64,000 bases of DNA from Methylobacterium sp. J-090 (GTDB lineage: Bacteria; Pseudomonadota; Alphaproteobacteria; Rhizobiales; Beijerinckiaceae). Of this stretch, positions 47,999 to 56,992 are shown one piece after another. Positions within the stretch are counted from its first letter, which is position 1. Each line of letters starts with the position of its first letter. The DNA is taken from contig NZ_JAKSXV010000044.1 of assembly GCF_022829345.1 (NCBI RefSeq), forward strand, positions 29,880 through 93,879, in the 5' to 3' direction. The translations under genes were made by a program, and so were the position numbers. Under the pieces are notes generated by a model that had not been told where the DNA came from, did no database searches, and saw only the letters and a list, made by a program, of their open reading frames with translations.

Positions 47999-48598
47999 TC
48001 AGGCCGCAGCCTTGCCGCCCTCTTCGCCGATCCGGATCTTGGCATCCGTCTCGAAGGCGTAGGGCGGAACCGGAAGGTTCGACGGGGCGGGACCGCGGCG
48101 CACGCGGCCGGAGGTGTCGTAGAGGGAGCCGTGGCAGGGGCACGACCAGCCCTCGTACTGGCCCTGGTGGCCGATGGGGACGCAGCCGAGATGGGTGCAG
48201 TTGCCGTAGACCACGAGCCACTTGGCATGGCCGTCCTTGACCCGGGCGGCGTCGGTCTGCGGGTCGATGAGATCCTTCATCGGGACGGCGGCGGCCTCCT
48301 TGATCTCCTTCTCCGTCCGGTGACGCACGAAGATGAGCTTGCCGCGCCAGAACACGTTGACGATCTGGCCTTCCTGGATCGGCGACAGGTCGACCTCGAG
48401 GGGGGCGCCCGCCGCGATGGTCTCGGCATCGGGCGCCATGGAGGCGACGAAGGGCCAGACCAGGGCACCGGCGCCGACGGCCAAAGCCGCGCCGGTGGCG
48501 AGGAACATGAAGTCGCGCCGCGTGCCGTCCGTCCCCGGGAGGGTGCCGTCGGCATTGACGACCGTGTTGGCCGAGGGGGTTGCCGAGTGGTTCGCCAA
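47999..48598 (-). CDS. petA: Rieske iron-sulfur subunit of the bc1 complex
   Basis: A 199-residue protein starting at TTG 48598 with GGAG eight bases upstream (LANHSATPSANTVV). Twin-arginine-type N-terminus TRRDFMFLATGAALAVGAGALVW, which anchors the protein, and the [2Fe-2S] ligands in CTHLGC and CPCHGS. No in-frame ATG or GTG gives a sensible N-terminus; the upstream ATG at 48778 would add 60 residues that translate tandem repeats. First gene of petABC. Confidence 0.95.
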   Translation of the reverse strand: MANHSATPSANTVVNADGTLPGTDGTRRDFMFLATGAALAVGAGALVWPFVASMAPDAETIAAGAPLEVDLSPIQEGQIVNVFWRGKLIFVRHRTEKEIKEAAAVPMKDLIDPQTDAARVKDGHAKWLVVYGNCTHLGCVPIGHQGQYEGWSCPCHGSLYDTSGRVRRGPAPSNLPVPPYAFETDAKIRIGEEGGKAAA

Positions 48599-48617
48599 GT
48601 GTCGGACTCCAAGCCAG

Positions 48618-48645
48618 GGATACGGGGCCAAGGATACGGGGCCAA
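48618..48645. repeat. Tandem 14-base repeat upstream of petA
   Basis: GGATACGGGGCCAA is repeated exactly at 48618-48631 and 48632-48645, followed by a GGATG partial copy and the palindrome TGGGCGCGCCCA. It lies just upstream of the petA ribosome-binding site, in the leader. Function unknown. Confidence 0.7.
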
Positions 48646-48802
48646 GGATGTGGGCGCGCCCACGGTGCGCGCGGGGCGCGGCGTGGCCGGGCGGGACATT
48701 AGAGGCTTTCGAAGGAAAGTCAGCCCGCCGGGAGGCAAGCACCCTCAGGCAATTTTTTGCAATGCGACCCCGCGTCACCGGAAGTTCATCCGCCCGCGTT
48801 TG

Positions 48803-50173
48803 TCACAGGAGCGTACCCTTCAGGATCAGCATCGCCACCGAAAAGTAGATCACCAGCCCGGTGACATCGACCAGGGTAGCGACGAACGGGGCCGAGGCCG
48901 TGGCCGGGTCGAAGCCGAGGCGCTGGAGCAGGAACGGCAGCATCGAGCCCGTGAGCGAGCCGAAGGTGACGATGCCGACCAGCGCCGCGCCGACGGTGGC
49001 GGCCACCAGCGGCCAGTGCACGCCGTAATCGTACAGGCCGGTCTTCTGCCACACGACGATGCGGACGATGCCGATCACACCCAGGATCGCCCCGAGGACG
49101 AGGCCTGTCGGCACCTCGCGGATCGCCACCTTCCACCAGTCGCGCAGGCGGACCTCGTGGAGCGCCAGGGCGCGGATGAGGAGCGAGGTGGCCTGACTGC
49201 CCGAATTGCCGCCCGAGCTCATGATGAGCGGGATGAACAGGGTCAGCACGATGGCCTTCTCGAGCTCGCCCTCGAAGCCCTGCATGGCGGTGGCGGTCAT
49301 CATCTCGCCGAGGAACAGGGCGCAGAGCCAGCCGGCGCGCTTCCGGATCATCGTGAGAAAGCCGATCTCCATGTAGGGCTCGGGCAGGGCCTCCATGCCG
49401 CCGAAGCGCTGCACGTCCTGGGTCTGCTTCTCCACCATGGCGTCGATCATGTCGTCGACGGTGACGATGCCGATGAGGTGGCCCACGGCGTCGATGACGG
49501 GCAGCGCCAGGAGATCGTATTTGGAGATGAGCCGCGCCGCCTCCTCGCGGCTCGCCGTGGGCGAGACCGCGAGGGGCCGCCGGCCCGGGGCGACGGAGAG
49601 CACGTTGTCGGCCGGGTCGCCCGAGATGAGGCGGCGCAGGGGCACCGCCTTGGTCAGCGCCCGGGTGCGCGGATCGAGGACGAAGATCGAGTAGATCGTC
49701 TCGCGGGTCTTCTCGACCTGGCGGACATGGTCGAGGGTCTGCCCGATGGTCCAGTCGCCCGGCACGGTGACGAACTCCGTGGTCATGAGGGAGCCGACGC
49801 TCTCCTCGCCGTAGGCGCTGAGGCGATCGACGGCGCCGCGCGTCTCGGCGTCGAGGCGGGCGCGGAGATCGGAGCGTCCGGGCTCCTCGATCTCGCGAAA
49901 CAGGTCGGTGATGCGGTCGGCCGACATGCCCGAGAGGTACGAGGCGACGCGGTCGCGCGGCAGCATCTCGACGATGTCGGCGGCGCAATCGAGTTCGGGC
50001 TGGTCGAGGACCTCGATCGCGCGCTCGTGCGGCAGGCCGAGCAGGATGGCGGCGGCGACCTCGGGCGCCTCCTCGTTCAGGGCCTCGACGATGTCGGGTG
50101 CGCGCTCGTCCGACAGCCGGGCGGCCAGGACGGAGGGATCGACGTTGGTCGGAAACGGGATGGTCGCGTTCAT
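48803..50173 (-). CDS. mgtE: MgtE-type magnesium transporter
   Basis: A 456-residue channel. The cytosolic N domain (VLAARLSDERAPDIVEALNEE...LLGLPHERAIEVLDQ) is a helical superhelix; a CBS pair follows (SVGSLMTTEFVTVPGDWTIG; GIVTVDDMIDAMVEKQTQD); then five transmembrane helices with the conserved SSGGNSGSQATSL pore segment. Intracellular Mg binding between N and CBS domains gates the pore. Start at 50173 has GAGGTGAG upstream. Divergent from pqqA; about 200 bases upstream of petA on the same strand. Confidence 0.95.
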   Translation of the reverse strand: MNATIPFPTNVDPSVLAARLSDERAPDIVEALNEEAPEVAAAILLGLPHERAIEVLDQPELDCAADIVEMLPRDRVASYLSGMSADRITDLFREIEEPGRSDLRARLDAETRGAVDRLSAYGEESVGSLMTTEFVTVPGDWTIGQTLDHVRQVEKTRETIYSIFVLDPRTRALTKAVPLRRLISGDPADNVLSVAPGRRPLAVSPTASREEAARLISKYDLLALPVIDAVGHLIGIVTVDDMIDAMVEKQTQDVQRFGGMEALPEPYMEIGFLTMIRKRAGWLCALFLGEMMTATAMQGFEGELEKAIVLTLFIPLIMSSGGNSGSQATSLLIRALALHEVRLRDWWKVAIREVPTGLVLGAILGVIGIVRIVVWQKTGLYDYGVHWPLVAATVGAALVGIVTFGSLTGSMLPFLLQRLGFDPATASAPFVATLVDVTGLVIYFSVAMLILKGTLL

Positions 50174-50543
50174 GGGCTCACCTCGCGCGGGGGCGCACGC
50201 CCGGGGACGGCCGGGGCGGTGAGCCGCCCGAGTCCCTGTCAGAGGGGCGGACGGGCCGCGCGCGCGGCCGCGCTGGGCGCGGAAGATCGTCGGGGACTGT
50301 CGCTGGGCATCGGCTGACTTGCGGGGGTGTCCGGGAGACCGGGCGGCGCGTGGGTGCGCCTCCGGCGCGCGCGCGTCAAGCCGAGGATGCGCGCCGTCCC
50401 GGGCTCTTCGAGGCCCGGCCGGCTCCGGCAACGCGAACGAACTGGCCGGGGCGCCGTTGCGGCACCATATCGCCGGGACGGGCCAGGGCCGTGCCGGGAC
50501 CCCGGTTTCCAATCCCGCGGGCCGGTCCTATGAGAAATATAAG

Positions 50544-50576
50544 TGTAGCGCCCACTTGTATTGCGCCCAATGTATC
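50544..50576 (+). promoter_or_regulatory. Direct-repeat region in the pqqA promoter
   Basis: TGTA occurs at 50544, 50557 and 50571, and GCGCCCA at 50548-50554 and 50563-50569, giving a direct repeat with a 13-15-base period about 40-70 bases upstream of the first pqqA. The patch around it (GAGAAATATAAGTG) is the only AT-rich part of the 440-base mgtE-pqqA spacer, so the promoter is probably here. The rest of that spacer (50174-50540) is very GC-rich and holds nothing I can support. Confidence 0.4.
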
Positions 50577-50613
50577 GCCATATCAAGGACGTCGAACACG
50601 AAGGAGTTTCGCC

Positions 50614-50703
50614 ATGAAGTGGTCTGCCCCCGTCGTTCAGGAAATCTGCGTCGGCATGGAAGTCACCAGCTACGAGTCGGCGGAAATCGATCCCTTCAAC
50701 TAG
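50614..50703 (+). CDS. pqqA: PQQ precursor peptide, copy 1
   Basis: A 29-residue peptide, MKWSAPVVQEICVGMEV... ending EIDPFN, with the Glu16-x3-Tyr20 pair (EVTSY) that PqqE cross-links to form pyrroloquinoline quinone. Near-perfect ribosome-binding site AAGGAG seven bases upstream. It differs from copy 2 at residues 7 (Val for Ile) and 27 (Pro for Thr). PqqA normally heads pqqABCDE; here only a second pqqA follows. PQQ is the cofactor of methanol and other quinoprotein dehydrogenases. Confidence 0.93.
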   Translation: MKWSAPVVQEICVGMEVTSYESAEIDPFN

Positions 50704-50762
50704 GGATCGGCGCCCCCCGGGGCGTCAGCTCAACCCAACCAATCCAAACCAGGAGAAACACC

Positions 50763-50852
50763 ATGAAGTGGTCCGCCCCCATCGTCCAGGAAATCTGCGT
50801 CGGCATGGAAGTCACCAGCTACGAGTCCGCCGAGATCGACACCTTCAACTAA
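50763..50852 (+). CDS. pqqA: PQQ precursor peptide, copy 2
   Basis: A 29-residue PqqA, MKWSAPIVQEICVGMEV... ending EIDTFN, matching the Methylobacterium consensus more closely than copy 1. Glu16 and Tyr20 retained. AGGAG lies eight bases upstream. Copy 1 ends 59 bases earlier and the two share about 90 percent of coding bases, so this is a recent tandem duplication. A terminator follows 33 bases after the stop, so no pqqB-E is co-transcribed. Confidence 0.94.
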   Translation: MKWSAPIVQEICVGMEVTSYESAEIDTFN

Positions 50853-50884
50853 GCGTTCGTCGCTTGTAGGAAGTCGTCGCCTGG

Positions 50885-50920
50885 AAAGGGGTGCTGCTCG
50901 AAAGGGTGGCGCCCCTTTTT
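50885..50920 (+). terminator. Terminator of the pqqA pair
   Basis: Stem AAAGGGGTGC / GCGCCCCTTT with one G-T pair, 14-base loop, followed by a T-run (CCCCTTTTT), 33 bases after the second pqqA stop. Confidence 0.8.
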
Positions 50921-50937
50921 CGTTGCGCGCGGCTCGA

Positions 50938-50981
50938 ACGCAGAAAGGCCCGGACGGGGGACCGTCCGGGCCTTTCTGCGT
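50938..50981. terminator. Bidirectional terminator between pqqA and ldtR
   Basis: Perfect 20-base inverted repeat ACGCAGAAAGGCCCGGACGG / CCGTCCGGGCCTTTCTGCGT with a 4-base loop. Sits between the plus-strand pqqA pair and the minus-strand ldtR stop (about 77 bases away). Confidence 0.85.
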
Positions 50982-51057
50982 GGTGCGGATGCTCTGAAGT
51001 TGATATTTTCGCATCGTCTGTTCCCGAAAGCCCGAAGCCACCTTTCGGGACGATGCT

Positions 51058-51570
51058 TTAGAGGCGGTAGCGGATCTGGTCGGTCCAGAAGCGCTCGAGG
51101 CGGCCGAGCGCCACGTTCATGCGGCCGAAATCGTCGTCCGAGATGCCGCCGATGGGCTGAATGGTGCGGGCGTGCTTGTCGTAGAGGGTCTGGATGATGT
51201 CGTGGATCTGGCGGCCCTTGTCGGTCAGGCTGATGCGGACGGAGCGGCGGTCCGTGGTCGAGCGGGCATGGTGGAGGTAGCCGGCCTCGACGAGCTTCTT
51301 GACGTTGTAGGAGACGTTGGAGCCGAGATAGTAGCCCTTGGTGCGCAGCTCGCTCGCGGTCAGTTCCTTGTCGCCGATGTTGTAGAGCAGCAGGGCCTGG
51401 ACGCTGTTGACGTCCTCGCGGTCGCGGCGCTCGAACTCGTCCTTGATCACGTCGAGGAGGCGGCGGTGCAGGCGCTCCACGAGGTGGAGGGCCTCGAGGT
51501 ACGAGCCGTGGGCGGTGCCGGTCTCGGCAGAGGTATTCGTGTCGCTAACCTTGGCTGCCTGGGACTTCAT
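51058..51570 (-). CDS. ldtR: LdtR-type MarR-family regulator
   Basis: A 170-residue MarR-fold regulator. The core SVQALLLYNIGDKELTASEL and LGSNVSYNVKKLVEAGYLHHARSTTDRRSVRISLTDKG is near-identical to LdtR, a Rhizobiales regulator of the L,D-transpeptidase ldtP and of osmotic and membrane stress. The N-terminal 25 residues are variable. DUF6163 is its usual neighbour and lies upstream on the same strand. A dyad ATTTACC-N6-GGTAAAT at 51684-51703 may be its operator. Confidence 0.9.
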   Translation of the reverse strand: MKSQAAKVSDTNTSAETGTAHGSYLEALHLVERLHRRLLDVIKDEFERRDREDVNSVQALLLYNIGDKELTASELRTKGYYLGSNVSYNVKKLVEAGYLHHARSTTDRRSVRISLTDKGRQIHDIIQTLYDKHARTIQPIGGISDDDFGRMNVALGRLERFWTDQIRYRL

Positions 51571-51683
51571 CGCGGGCCTCGTCAGATGTTCGGGTTGCAG
51601 GGCCGGTGTTCTTCGCCACCGCTCATGAACCCAACCTAGGCGCCACGGATGAAAGACGGTTTAAGCGATAGGATGAATTTGCG

Positions 51684-51703
51684 ATTTACCTCTGTCGGTA
51701 AAT
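51684..51703. promoter_or_regulatory. Dyad ATTTACC-N6-GGTAAAT upstream of ldtR
   Basis: Perfect 7-base half-sites with a 6-base spacer, in an AT-rich patch about 115-135 bases upstream of the ldtR start and 32 bases downstream of the DUF6163 stop. Suits a MarR-type autoregulatory operator, or else a weak hairpin terminator of the DUF6163 gene (no T-run). Confidence 0.45.
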
Positions 51704-51734
51704 GCAAGATGAAGTGATCGTCGTAAGGCTTCGT

Positions 51735-52196
51735 TCACCGGATTTCCCGCGCCGCCAGCCAGGACAGGATGAAGTAGACCACCACGATGCTTGCCTGTAG
51801 TCCAAGATAAGGCATCGACATCGGCAGCAGATGCGGGGTGAGGATCGCCAGCGTCAGGGCACTCGTGGCGGCGAGCAGCCAGACCACGCCGCCCCAGGCA
51901 CTGGTGAGCCACAGGCCCACCGCCGCCATGGCGTCGATGACGGCGAAGTAGACGATCACCGTCTGGCGGGTCACCGGTTCGGCCTCGAAGGGCCGCGCCC
52001 CCGGCAGCACGTCGAGGATCGAGGCCCAGGTCGCCACCGCCTTGGCGAGCCAGACCAGGGCGGTGGCGCGCATGAACCACACCAGCACCACGTCCCAGCC
52101 GGTCTGCGGCGGGCGGGGCGACCGCTCGATCCGGTCGCCGCCGCCCTCGCCCGCGCGACCGCTCCGGTTCGCGCCCACCTTCGTCAGACTGCGCAC
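51735..52196 (-). CDS. DUF6163 membrane protein
   Basis: A 153-residue protein with about four transmembrane segments: VVLVWFMRATALVWLAKAVA, TVIVYFAVIDAMAAVGLWLT, GGVVWLLAATSALTLAILT and LGLQASIVVVYFILSWLAA. Matches the DUF6163 family linked to ldtR in Rhizobiales. The hydrophilic N-terminal 35 residues are Arg/Gly-rich. Start is GTG 52196. Function unknown; its link with ldtR suggests a role in envelope stress. Confidence 0.8.
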   Translation of the reverse strand: MRSLTKVGANRSGRAGEGGGDRIERSPRPPQTGWDVVLVWFMRATALVWLAKAVATWASILDVLPGARPFEAEPVTRQTVIVYFAVIDAMAAVGLWLTSAWGGVVWLLAATSALTLAILTPHLLPMSMPYLGLQASIVVVYFILSWLAAREIR

Positions 52197-52209
52197 GCTG
52201 GATCTGTCC

Positions 52210-53301
52210 TCATGTGCCGGATCGCGGCGCGGGGCCGCCGCTTGCCGCGAACGGGGTTTCGAAGATCGCCGCGATGGCGTCGTGGTCGACGGCGTCCAGG
52301 GTCGCGGGCCGCCAGGCCGGCGCGCCGTCCTTGTCGATGAGGGCCGCGCGCACGCCCTCGAAGAAGTCGTGGCCGTCCATCAGCCACGCGGCGAGACGGG
52401 TCTCGGCGGCGATGGCCTGCGCGAATGTCATCGCTGGCCCGCGCCGCATCTGCGCGTGGGCGATGCACAGGCTGGTGGGCGAGCGCGTGCGCATGAGGGC
52501 GGCGGTCTCGGCGGCGAACCCGGAGCCCCGCGCCGCCGCGCCGTCGAGACGGGCGAGGATGTCCGCGACGCCGGGTTCGGCGAAGCACGCATCGATGAGG
52601 GCGCGCTCGGCCATGACGGGCCCCGGCGGTGGCGGCGTCTCCGCGTGCTCGGTTAGCGCGGCGTCGATGTCGCCGCCCTCGGCGAGATCCGCCACGATGG
52701 CGTCGAACCGCCCGGCGGGGGCGTGGTGCGTGGCGAGCCCCAGGGCGAGGGCGTCGCCCGGCCCGATGGTGGCGCCGGCGAGCGCGAGGTAGGTGCCGGT
52801 CCGGCCGGGCAGGCGCGGCAGGGCGTAGGTCATGCCGACATCGGGGAAGAAGCCGATCCCGACCTCCGGCATGGCGAAGCGATAGCCCTCCGACGCCACC
52901 CGGTGGCTGCCGTGCAGCGAGAGGCCGTTGCCGCCGCCCATGCAGAGCCCGTCGATGAGGGAGACGATGGGCTTGGGATAGGCCTGGACGAAGGCATCGA
53001 GGCCGTACTCGCCGTGCCAGAAGGCGTCGACTTCCGCGTGGCGCCCGGACTTGGCCAGGGCGTAGAGGGCCCGCACGTCGCCGCCGGCGCAGAAGGCGCG
53101 CCCGCCGGTCCCGCGCAGGACGACGCGGGTGACCGCATCGTCGCTCGCCCAGGCCCGCAGCTGCGCGTGCATCGCGGCGATCATCGCCAGGGACAGGGCG
53201 TTGAGGGCGCGCGGCCGGTTCAGGGTGACGAGGCCCACCGCCCCGCGGCGCGCGAACAGGATTTCCGGCTCGTCCGCACCTGCCTCTCGTCCGCCCGCCA
53301 T
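52210..53301 (-). CDS. Enoyl-CoA hydratase/isomerase family (3-hydroxyisobutyryl-CoA hydrolase-like)
   Basis: A 363-residue crotonase-fold enzyme. N-terminal RRGAVGLVTLNRPRALNALSLAM, oxyanion-hole RAFCAGGDVRALY and SLIDGLCMGGGNGLSLHGSHR, followed by the longer C-terminal domain (PTSLCIAHAQMRRGPAMTFAQAIAAETRL) of 3-hydroxyisobutyryl-CoA hydrolases, which is about 100 residues longer than a simple hydratase. Likely acts in valine degradation. Divergent from hemB; next gene downstream is DUF6163, 13 bases away. Confidence 0.9.
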   Translation of the reverse strand: MAGGREAGADEPEILFARRGAVGLVTLNRPRALNALSLAMIAAMHAQLRAWASDDAVTRVVLRGTGGRAFCAGGDVRALYALAKSGRHAEVDAFWHGEYGLDAFVQAYPKPIVSLIDGLCMGGGNGLSLHGSHRVASEGYRFAMPEVGIGFFPDVGMTYALPRLPGRTGTYLALAGATIGPGDALALGLATHHAPAGRFDAIVADLAEGGDIDAALTEHAETPPPPGPVMAERALIDACFAEPGVADILARLDGAAARGSGFAAETAALMRTRSPTSLCIAHAQMRRGPAMTFAQAIAAETRLAAWLMDGHDFFEGVRAALIDKDGAPAWRPATLDAVDHDAIAAIFETPFAASGGPAPRSGT

Positions 53302-53426
53302 CGCCCGCCTTCCGTCCCAGGATGGGTCGCTTAGTCGAAGTTTCGGCCCGGTCCGTCAATCGCCCGCCCGGTTCCTGCGTCGGATCGGCCTGCGGCGGCG
53401 GGCCGGAATTGTCGAGACGTGTGATT

Positions 53427-54540
<1,114 letters not shown>

Positions 54541-54554
54541 GGCGGTTGCCGCCC

Positions 54555-54573
54555 GGATCGGTTCGACCGATCC
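54555..54573. terminator. Hairpin after hemB
   Basis: Perfect 8-base stem GGATCGGT / ACCGATCC with loop TCG, starting 15 bases after the hemB stop. No T-run, so either weak terminator or mRNA 3' stabiliser. Confidence 0.45.
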
Positions 54574-54603
54574 CGCGTACCGCTGAAGAATGAGGTGGGG
54601 CGT

Positions 54604-54850
54604 GGGTCCCCTCTCCTTCCGGGGCGGGCGATCGCAGATGAGTTTTCCCGGCGTTCGAACGGCGAGGCAAAGCGCTTCGAACGGTCGCGACAGGCCCCCT
54701 CTCCTGGAAGGAGAGGGTTGGGGTGAGGTGTGCGAACTCTCCGGAGCGTCCACGACCCTCACCCCAACCCTCTCCCAAACAGGAGAGGGGGCCCGTCGCG
54801 GTTCATTTGCGATGGCCCTGCCTGGAAGGAGAGGGAGCCGGTCGCGACCA
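54604..54850 (+). repeat. Dispersed palindromic repeat, copy 2
   Basis: Modules in order: GGGTCCCCTCTCC, GCGATCGCAGATGAG, TTTTCCCGGCGTTCGAACG, AAAGCGCTTCGAACGGTCGC, CTCTCCTGGAAGGAGAGG, TTGGGGTGAGGTGTGCGAAC, then the inverted counterpart CCTCACCCCAACCCTCTCCC. Same family and orientation as 56761-56992, opposite to 37944-38130. Lies just upstream of the lipoprotein gene, whose transcript may start within it. Confidence 0.85.
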
Positions 54851-54880
54851 CGCGATCCGAAGCGATCGAACGGATCTCGG

Positions 54881-55255
54881 ATGAAGCCGGCCCGTTTCGG
54901 GCTCCTCGCACTCCTCGCCCTCACGGCCTGCGAGAGTTCCGTCGACCGGCAGCGGGCCACCACCTGCCGCCGGGCGGTGCCGGCCCTGGCGCCCCCTGGC
55001 ACGATTCCGAAGGTCCTGCGCATCGGCGCCGGGCCGACGCCCGACGACCTGCGGGTCGACTACGCGGTCACGGGCCCGTCCACCCAGGCCGCGCGCCAGC
55101 GCTGGATCGTGTGCGGCTTCGGGCCGGGGGCCGAACTTCTGGCGGTGACCACGGAGCACGGGCCGCTGAGCGGCGCCGCGCTCCATCTCCTGAAGCACTA
55201 CTACCTCGATACGCCCGAGGCCGCCGCCGCCGATCCGGGGTCGGGCGGACCTTGA
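54881..55255 (+). CDS. Small lipoprotein
   Basis: A 124-residue protein with a lipobox (LLALLALTAC, cysteine 17), so it is predicted to be lipid-anchored. After the Cys comes ESSVDRQRATTCRRAVPAL, then a central beta-rich region (VLRIGAGPTPDDLRVDYAVTG, RWIVCGFGPG). Two further cysteines could form a disulfide. No family recognised, although the position between hemB and RDD suggests conservation in the order. The ATG has only a weak ribosome-binding site. Confidence 0.7.
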   Translation: MKPARFGLLALLALTACESSVDRQRATTCRRAVPALAPPGTIPKVLRIGAGPTPDDLRVDYAVTGPSTQAARQRWIVCGFGPGAELLAVTTEHGPLSGAALHLLKHYYLDTPEAAAADPGSGGP

Positions 55256-55332
55256 CCGGACGATCTTGAGATTCGCCCGGGCCACGCCCACTTGGAAGAG
55301 CATCGAAAGCCGCCCCGCCCGAGGAGCGCCCC

Positions 55333-55815
55333 ATGCTCGAATCCCCCACCGGTTACGCCGACCCCACCCGCACCGCCTACGGCGCCCCCATGGCCCTGCC
55401 CGTGGTCCGGGCGAGTCTCGGCGCGCGCTTCGTCGCCTACCTCCTCGACATCCTGTTCATCTTCGGGTTCACGGCGCTCCTGACGCTCCTGATCACCGTG
55501 GTCGGCGCCCTCACCTTCGGGCTCGGCTGGACCCTGTTCGCGGTGCTGCCGGCGAGCGGCATCCTCTACAGCGCCGTCACGGTCGGCGGCGCCGGCCAGG
55601 GCACCTGGGGCATGCGGATGATGGGCCTGCGGGTGGTGAACCAGGCCGGCACGCGTGTCGACATGATCACGGCGGCGGTGCACGCCCTGCTGTTCTACGT
55701 GGCGATCTCGACCTTCCTGCTCTGGGCCCTCGACGTGGTCATCGGCCTCGTGCGTCCCGACCGTCGGCTCGGCCATGACCTGCTCCTCGGCCTCGCCGTC
55801 GTGCGGGCGGGCTGA
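55333..55815 (+). CDS. RDD-family membrane protein
   Basis: A 160-residue protein with the RDD domain: the start [23 protein letters not shown] (Arg and Asp positions), two further hydrophobic helices ([44 protein letters not shown]) and [16 protein letters not shown] at the end. The RDD family may include ion transporters. Conserved next to bpt in Rhizobiales. Starts 78 bases after the lipoprotein. Confidence 0.88.
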   Translation: MLESPTGYADPTRTAYGAPMALPVVRASLGARFVAYLLDILFIFGFTALLTLLITVVGALTFGLGWTLFAVLPASGILYSAVTVGGAGQGTWGMRMMGLRVVNQAGTRVDMITAAVHALLFYVAISTFLLWALDVVIGLVRPDRRLGHDLLLGLAVVRAG

Positions 55816-55934
55816 GGCCGGGTCGAGAAAATCCTCGGTGCCGGGCGCGTGCGGGTGTTGAGCCGGCCGAGGTTGTGGATACACTCGGCGCTTGGGGCGC
55901 GGTGCGCGTTCCGAGGCCGCGAGCGACCCACAGC

Positions 55935-56681
55935 GTGACGAGCCATTCCCGCGACACCCCGCAATTCTACCTGACGGCCCCGTCCGCCTGCCCCTACCTG
56001 CCGGGGCAGGAGGAGCGGAAGGTGTTCACGCACCTCGTCGGGCGCCGGGCCCGCGACCTCAACGAGATCCTGACCCAGGGCGGCTTCCGCCGCTCGCAGA
56101 CCATCGCCTACCGGCCGGCCTGCGAGACCTGCCGCGCCTGCATCTCCGTGCGGGTGGTGGTGGCCGACTTCACCCCGTCCGCGAGCCAGCGCCGCATCCT
56201 CCAGCGCAACGCCGACCTGATCGGGTCGCCCGAGCCGAACCGGCCGGCCTCCGAGCAGTACGCTCTGTTCCGGCGCTACCTCGACGCCCGCCACGGCGAC
56301 GGCGGCATGGTGGACATGACCGTGCTCGACTACGCCATGATGATCGAGGACAGCCACGTCGACACCCACCTCGTCGCCTATCGCCGGCGCGGGCCCGACA
56401 CGGCGATCAACGGGCGCGGCCTCGGCCCCACCATCGCCCTCTGCCTCACGGACGTGCTCTCGGACGGGTTGTCCATGGTCTACTCGTTCTACGATCCGGC
56501 GGAGGCGCACCGCTCGCTTGGCACCCTGATGATCCTCGACCACATCCGCCGCGCCCGCGATCTCGGCCTGCCCTACCTCTACCTCGGCTACTGGGTCGAG
56601 GGCTCCCGCAAGATGGACTACAAAGCGAAGTTCACCCCCCAGGAACGGCTCATGGGTCCGGGCTGGCAGCGGGTGGAGTGA
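55935..56681 (+). CDS. bpt: Leucyl/arginyl-type aminoacyl-tRNA-protein transferase
   Basis: A 248-residue Bpt/Ate homologue that adds an aminoacyl residue (Leu in characterised Bpt) to N-terminal Asp/Glu, marking proteins for ClpS/ClpAP. Landmarks: [20 protein letters not shown], cysteines in [18 protein letters not shown], and the GNAT core [20 protein letters not shown]...[20 protein letters not shown]. The start is placed at GTG 55935, which matches the usual N-terminus; an ATG 60 bases upstream is in frame. Confidence 0.93.
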   Translation: MTSHSRDTPQFYLTAPSACPYLPGQEERKVFTHLVGRRARDLNEILTQGGFRRSQTIAYRPACETCRACISVRVVVADFTPSASQRRILQRNADLIGSPEPNRPASEQYALFRRYLDARHGDGGMVDMTVLDYAMMIEDSHVDTHLVAYRRRGPDTAINGRGLGPTIALCLTDVLSDGLSMVYSFYDPAEAHRSLGTLMILDHIRRARDLGLPYLYLGYWVEGSRKMDYKAKFTPQERLMGPGWQRVE

Positions 56682-56760
56682 GCTTTTGGGGGGTGGGTGA
56701 GGCCAAGCTCATTTCCCTCCCCTCTGCGGGCTACCGTCTTCACACATCTTGCAGGCAGCG

Positions 56761-56992
56761 CGGGTCCCTCTCCTGAAAGGCAGGGCGATCGCAGATGGGT
56801 TTTCCCGGCGCTCGAACGCGAAGCAAAGCGCTTCGAACAGTCGCGACAGGCTCCCTCTCCTGGAAGGAGTGGGTTGGGGTGAGGTGTGCGAACTCTCCGG
56901 ACAGTCCACGACCCTCACCCCAACCCTCTCCCAAACAGGAGAGGGGGCCCGTCGTGGTTCATCTGCGATCGCCCTGCCTTTCAGGAGGGGGC
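56761..56992 (+). repeat. Dispersed palindromic repeat, copy 3, overlapping the helicase 3' end
   Basis: Closely matches copy 2 (GCGATCGCAGATGGG, TTTTCCCGGCGCTCGAACG, AAAGCGCTTCGAACAGTCGC, CTCTCCTGGAAGGAG, GGGTGAGGTGTGCGAAC). It runs into the last codons and stop of the minus-strand Suv3-like helicase (stop 56981-56983), so the repeat provides that gene's C-terminus. Sits between convergent bpt and the helicase gene. Confidence 0.85.

Noticed and set aside
50098..50703. 201-codon plus-strand frame ending in the first pqqA
   Set aside because: Upstream part is antisense to mgtE and GC-rich leader; the 29-residue PqqA with its own ribosome-binding site is the real product.
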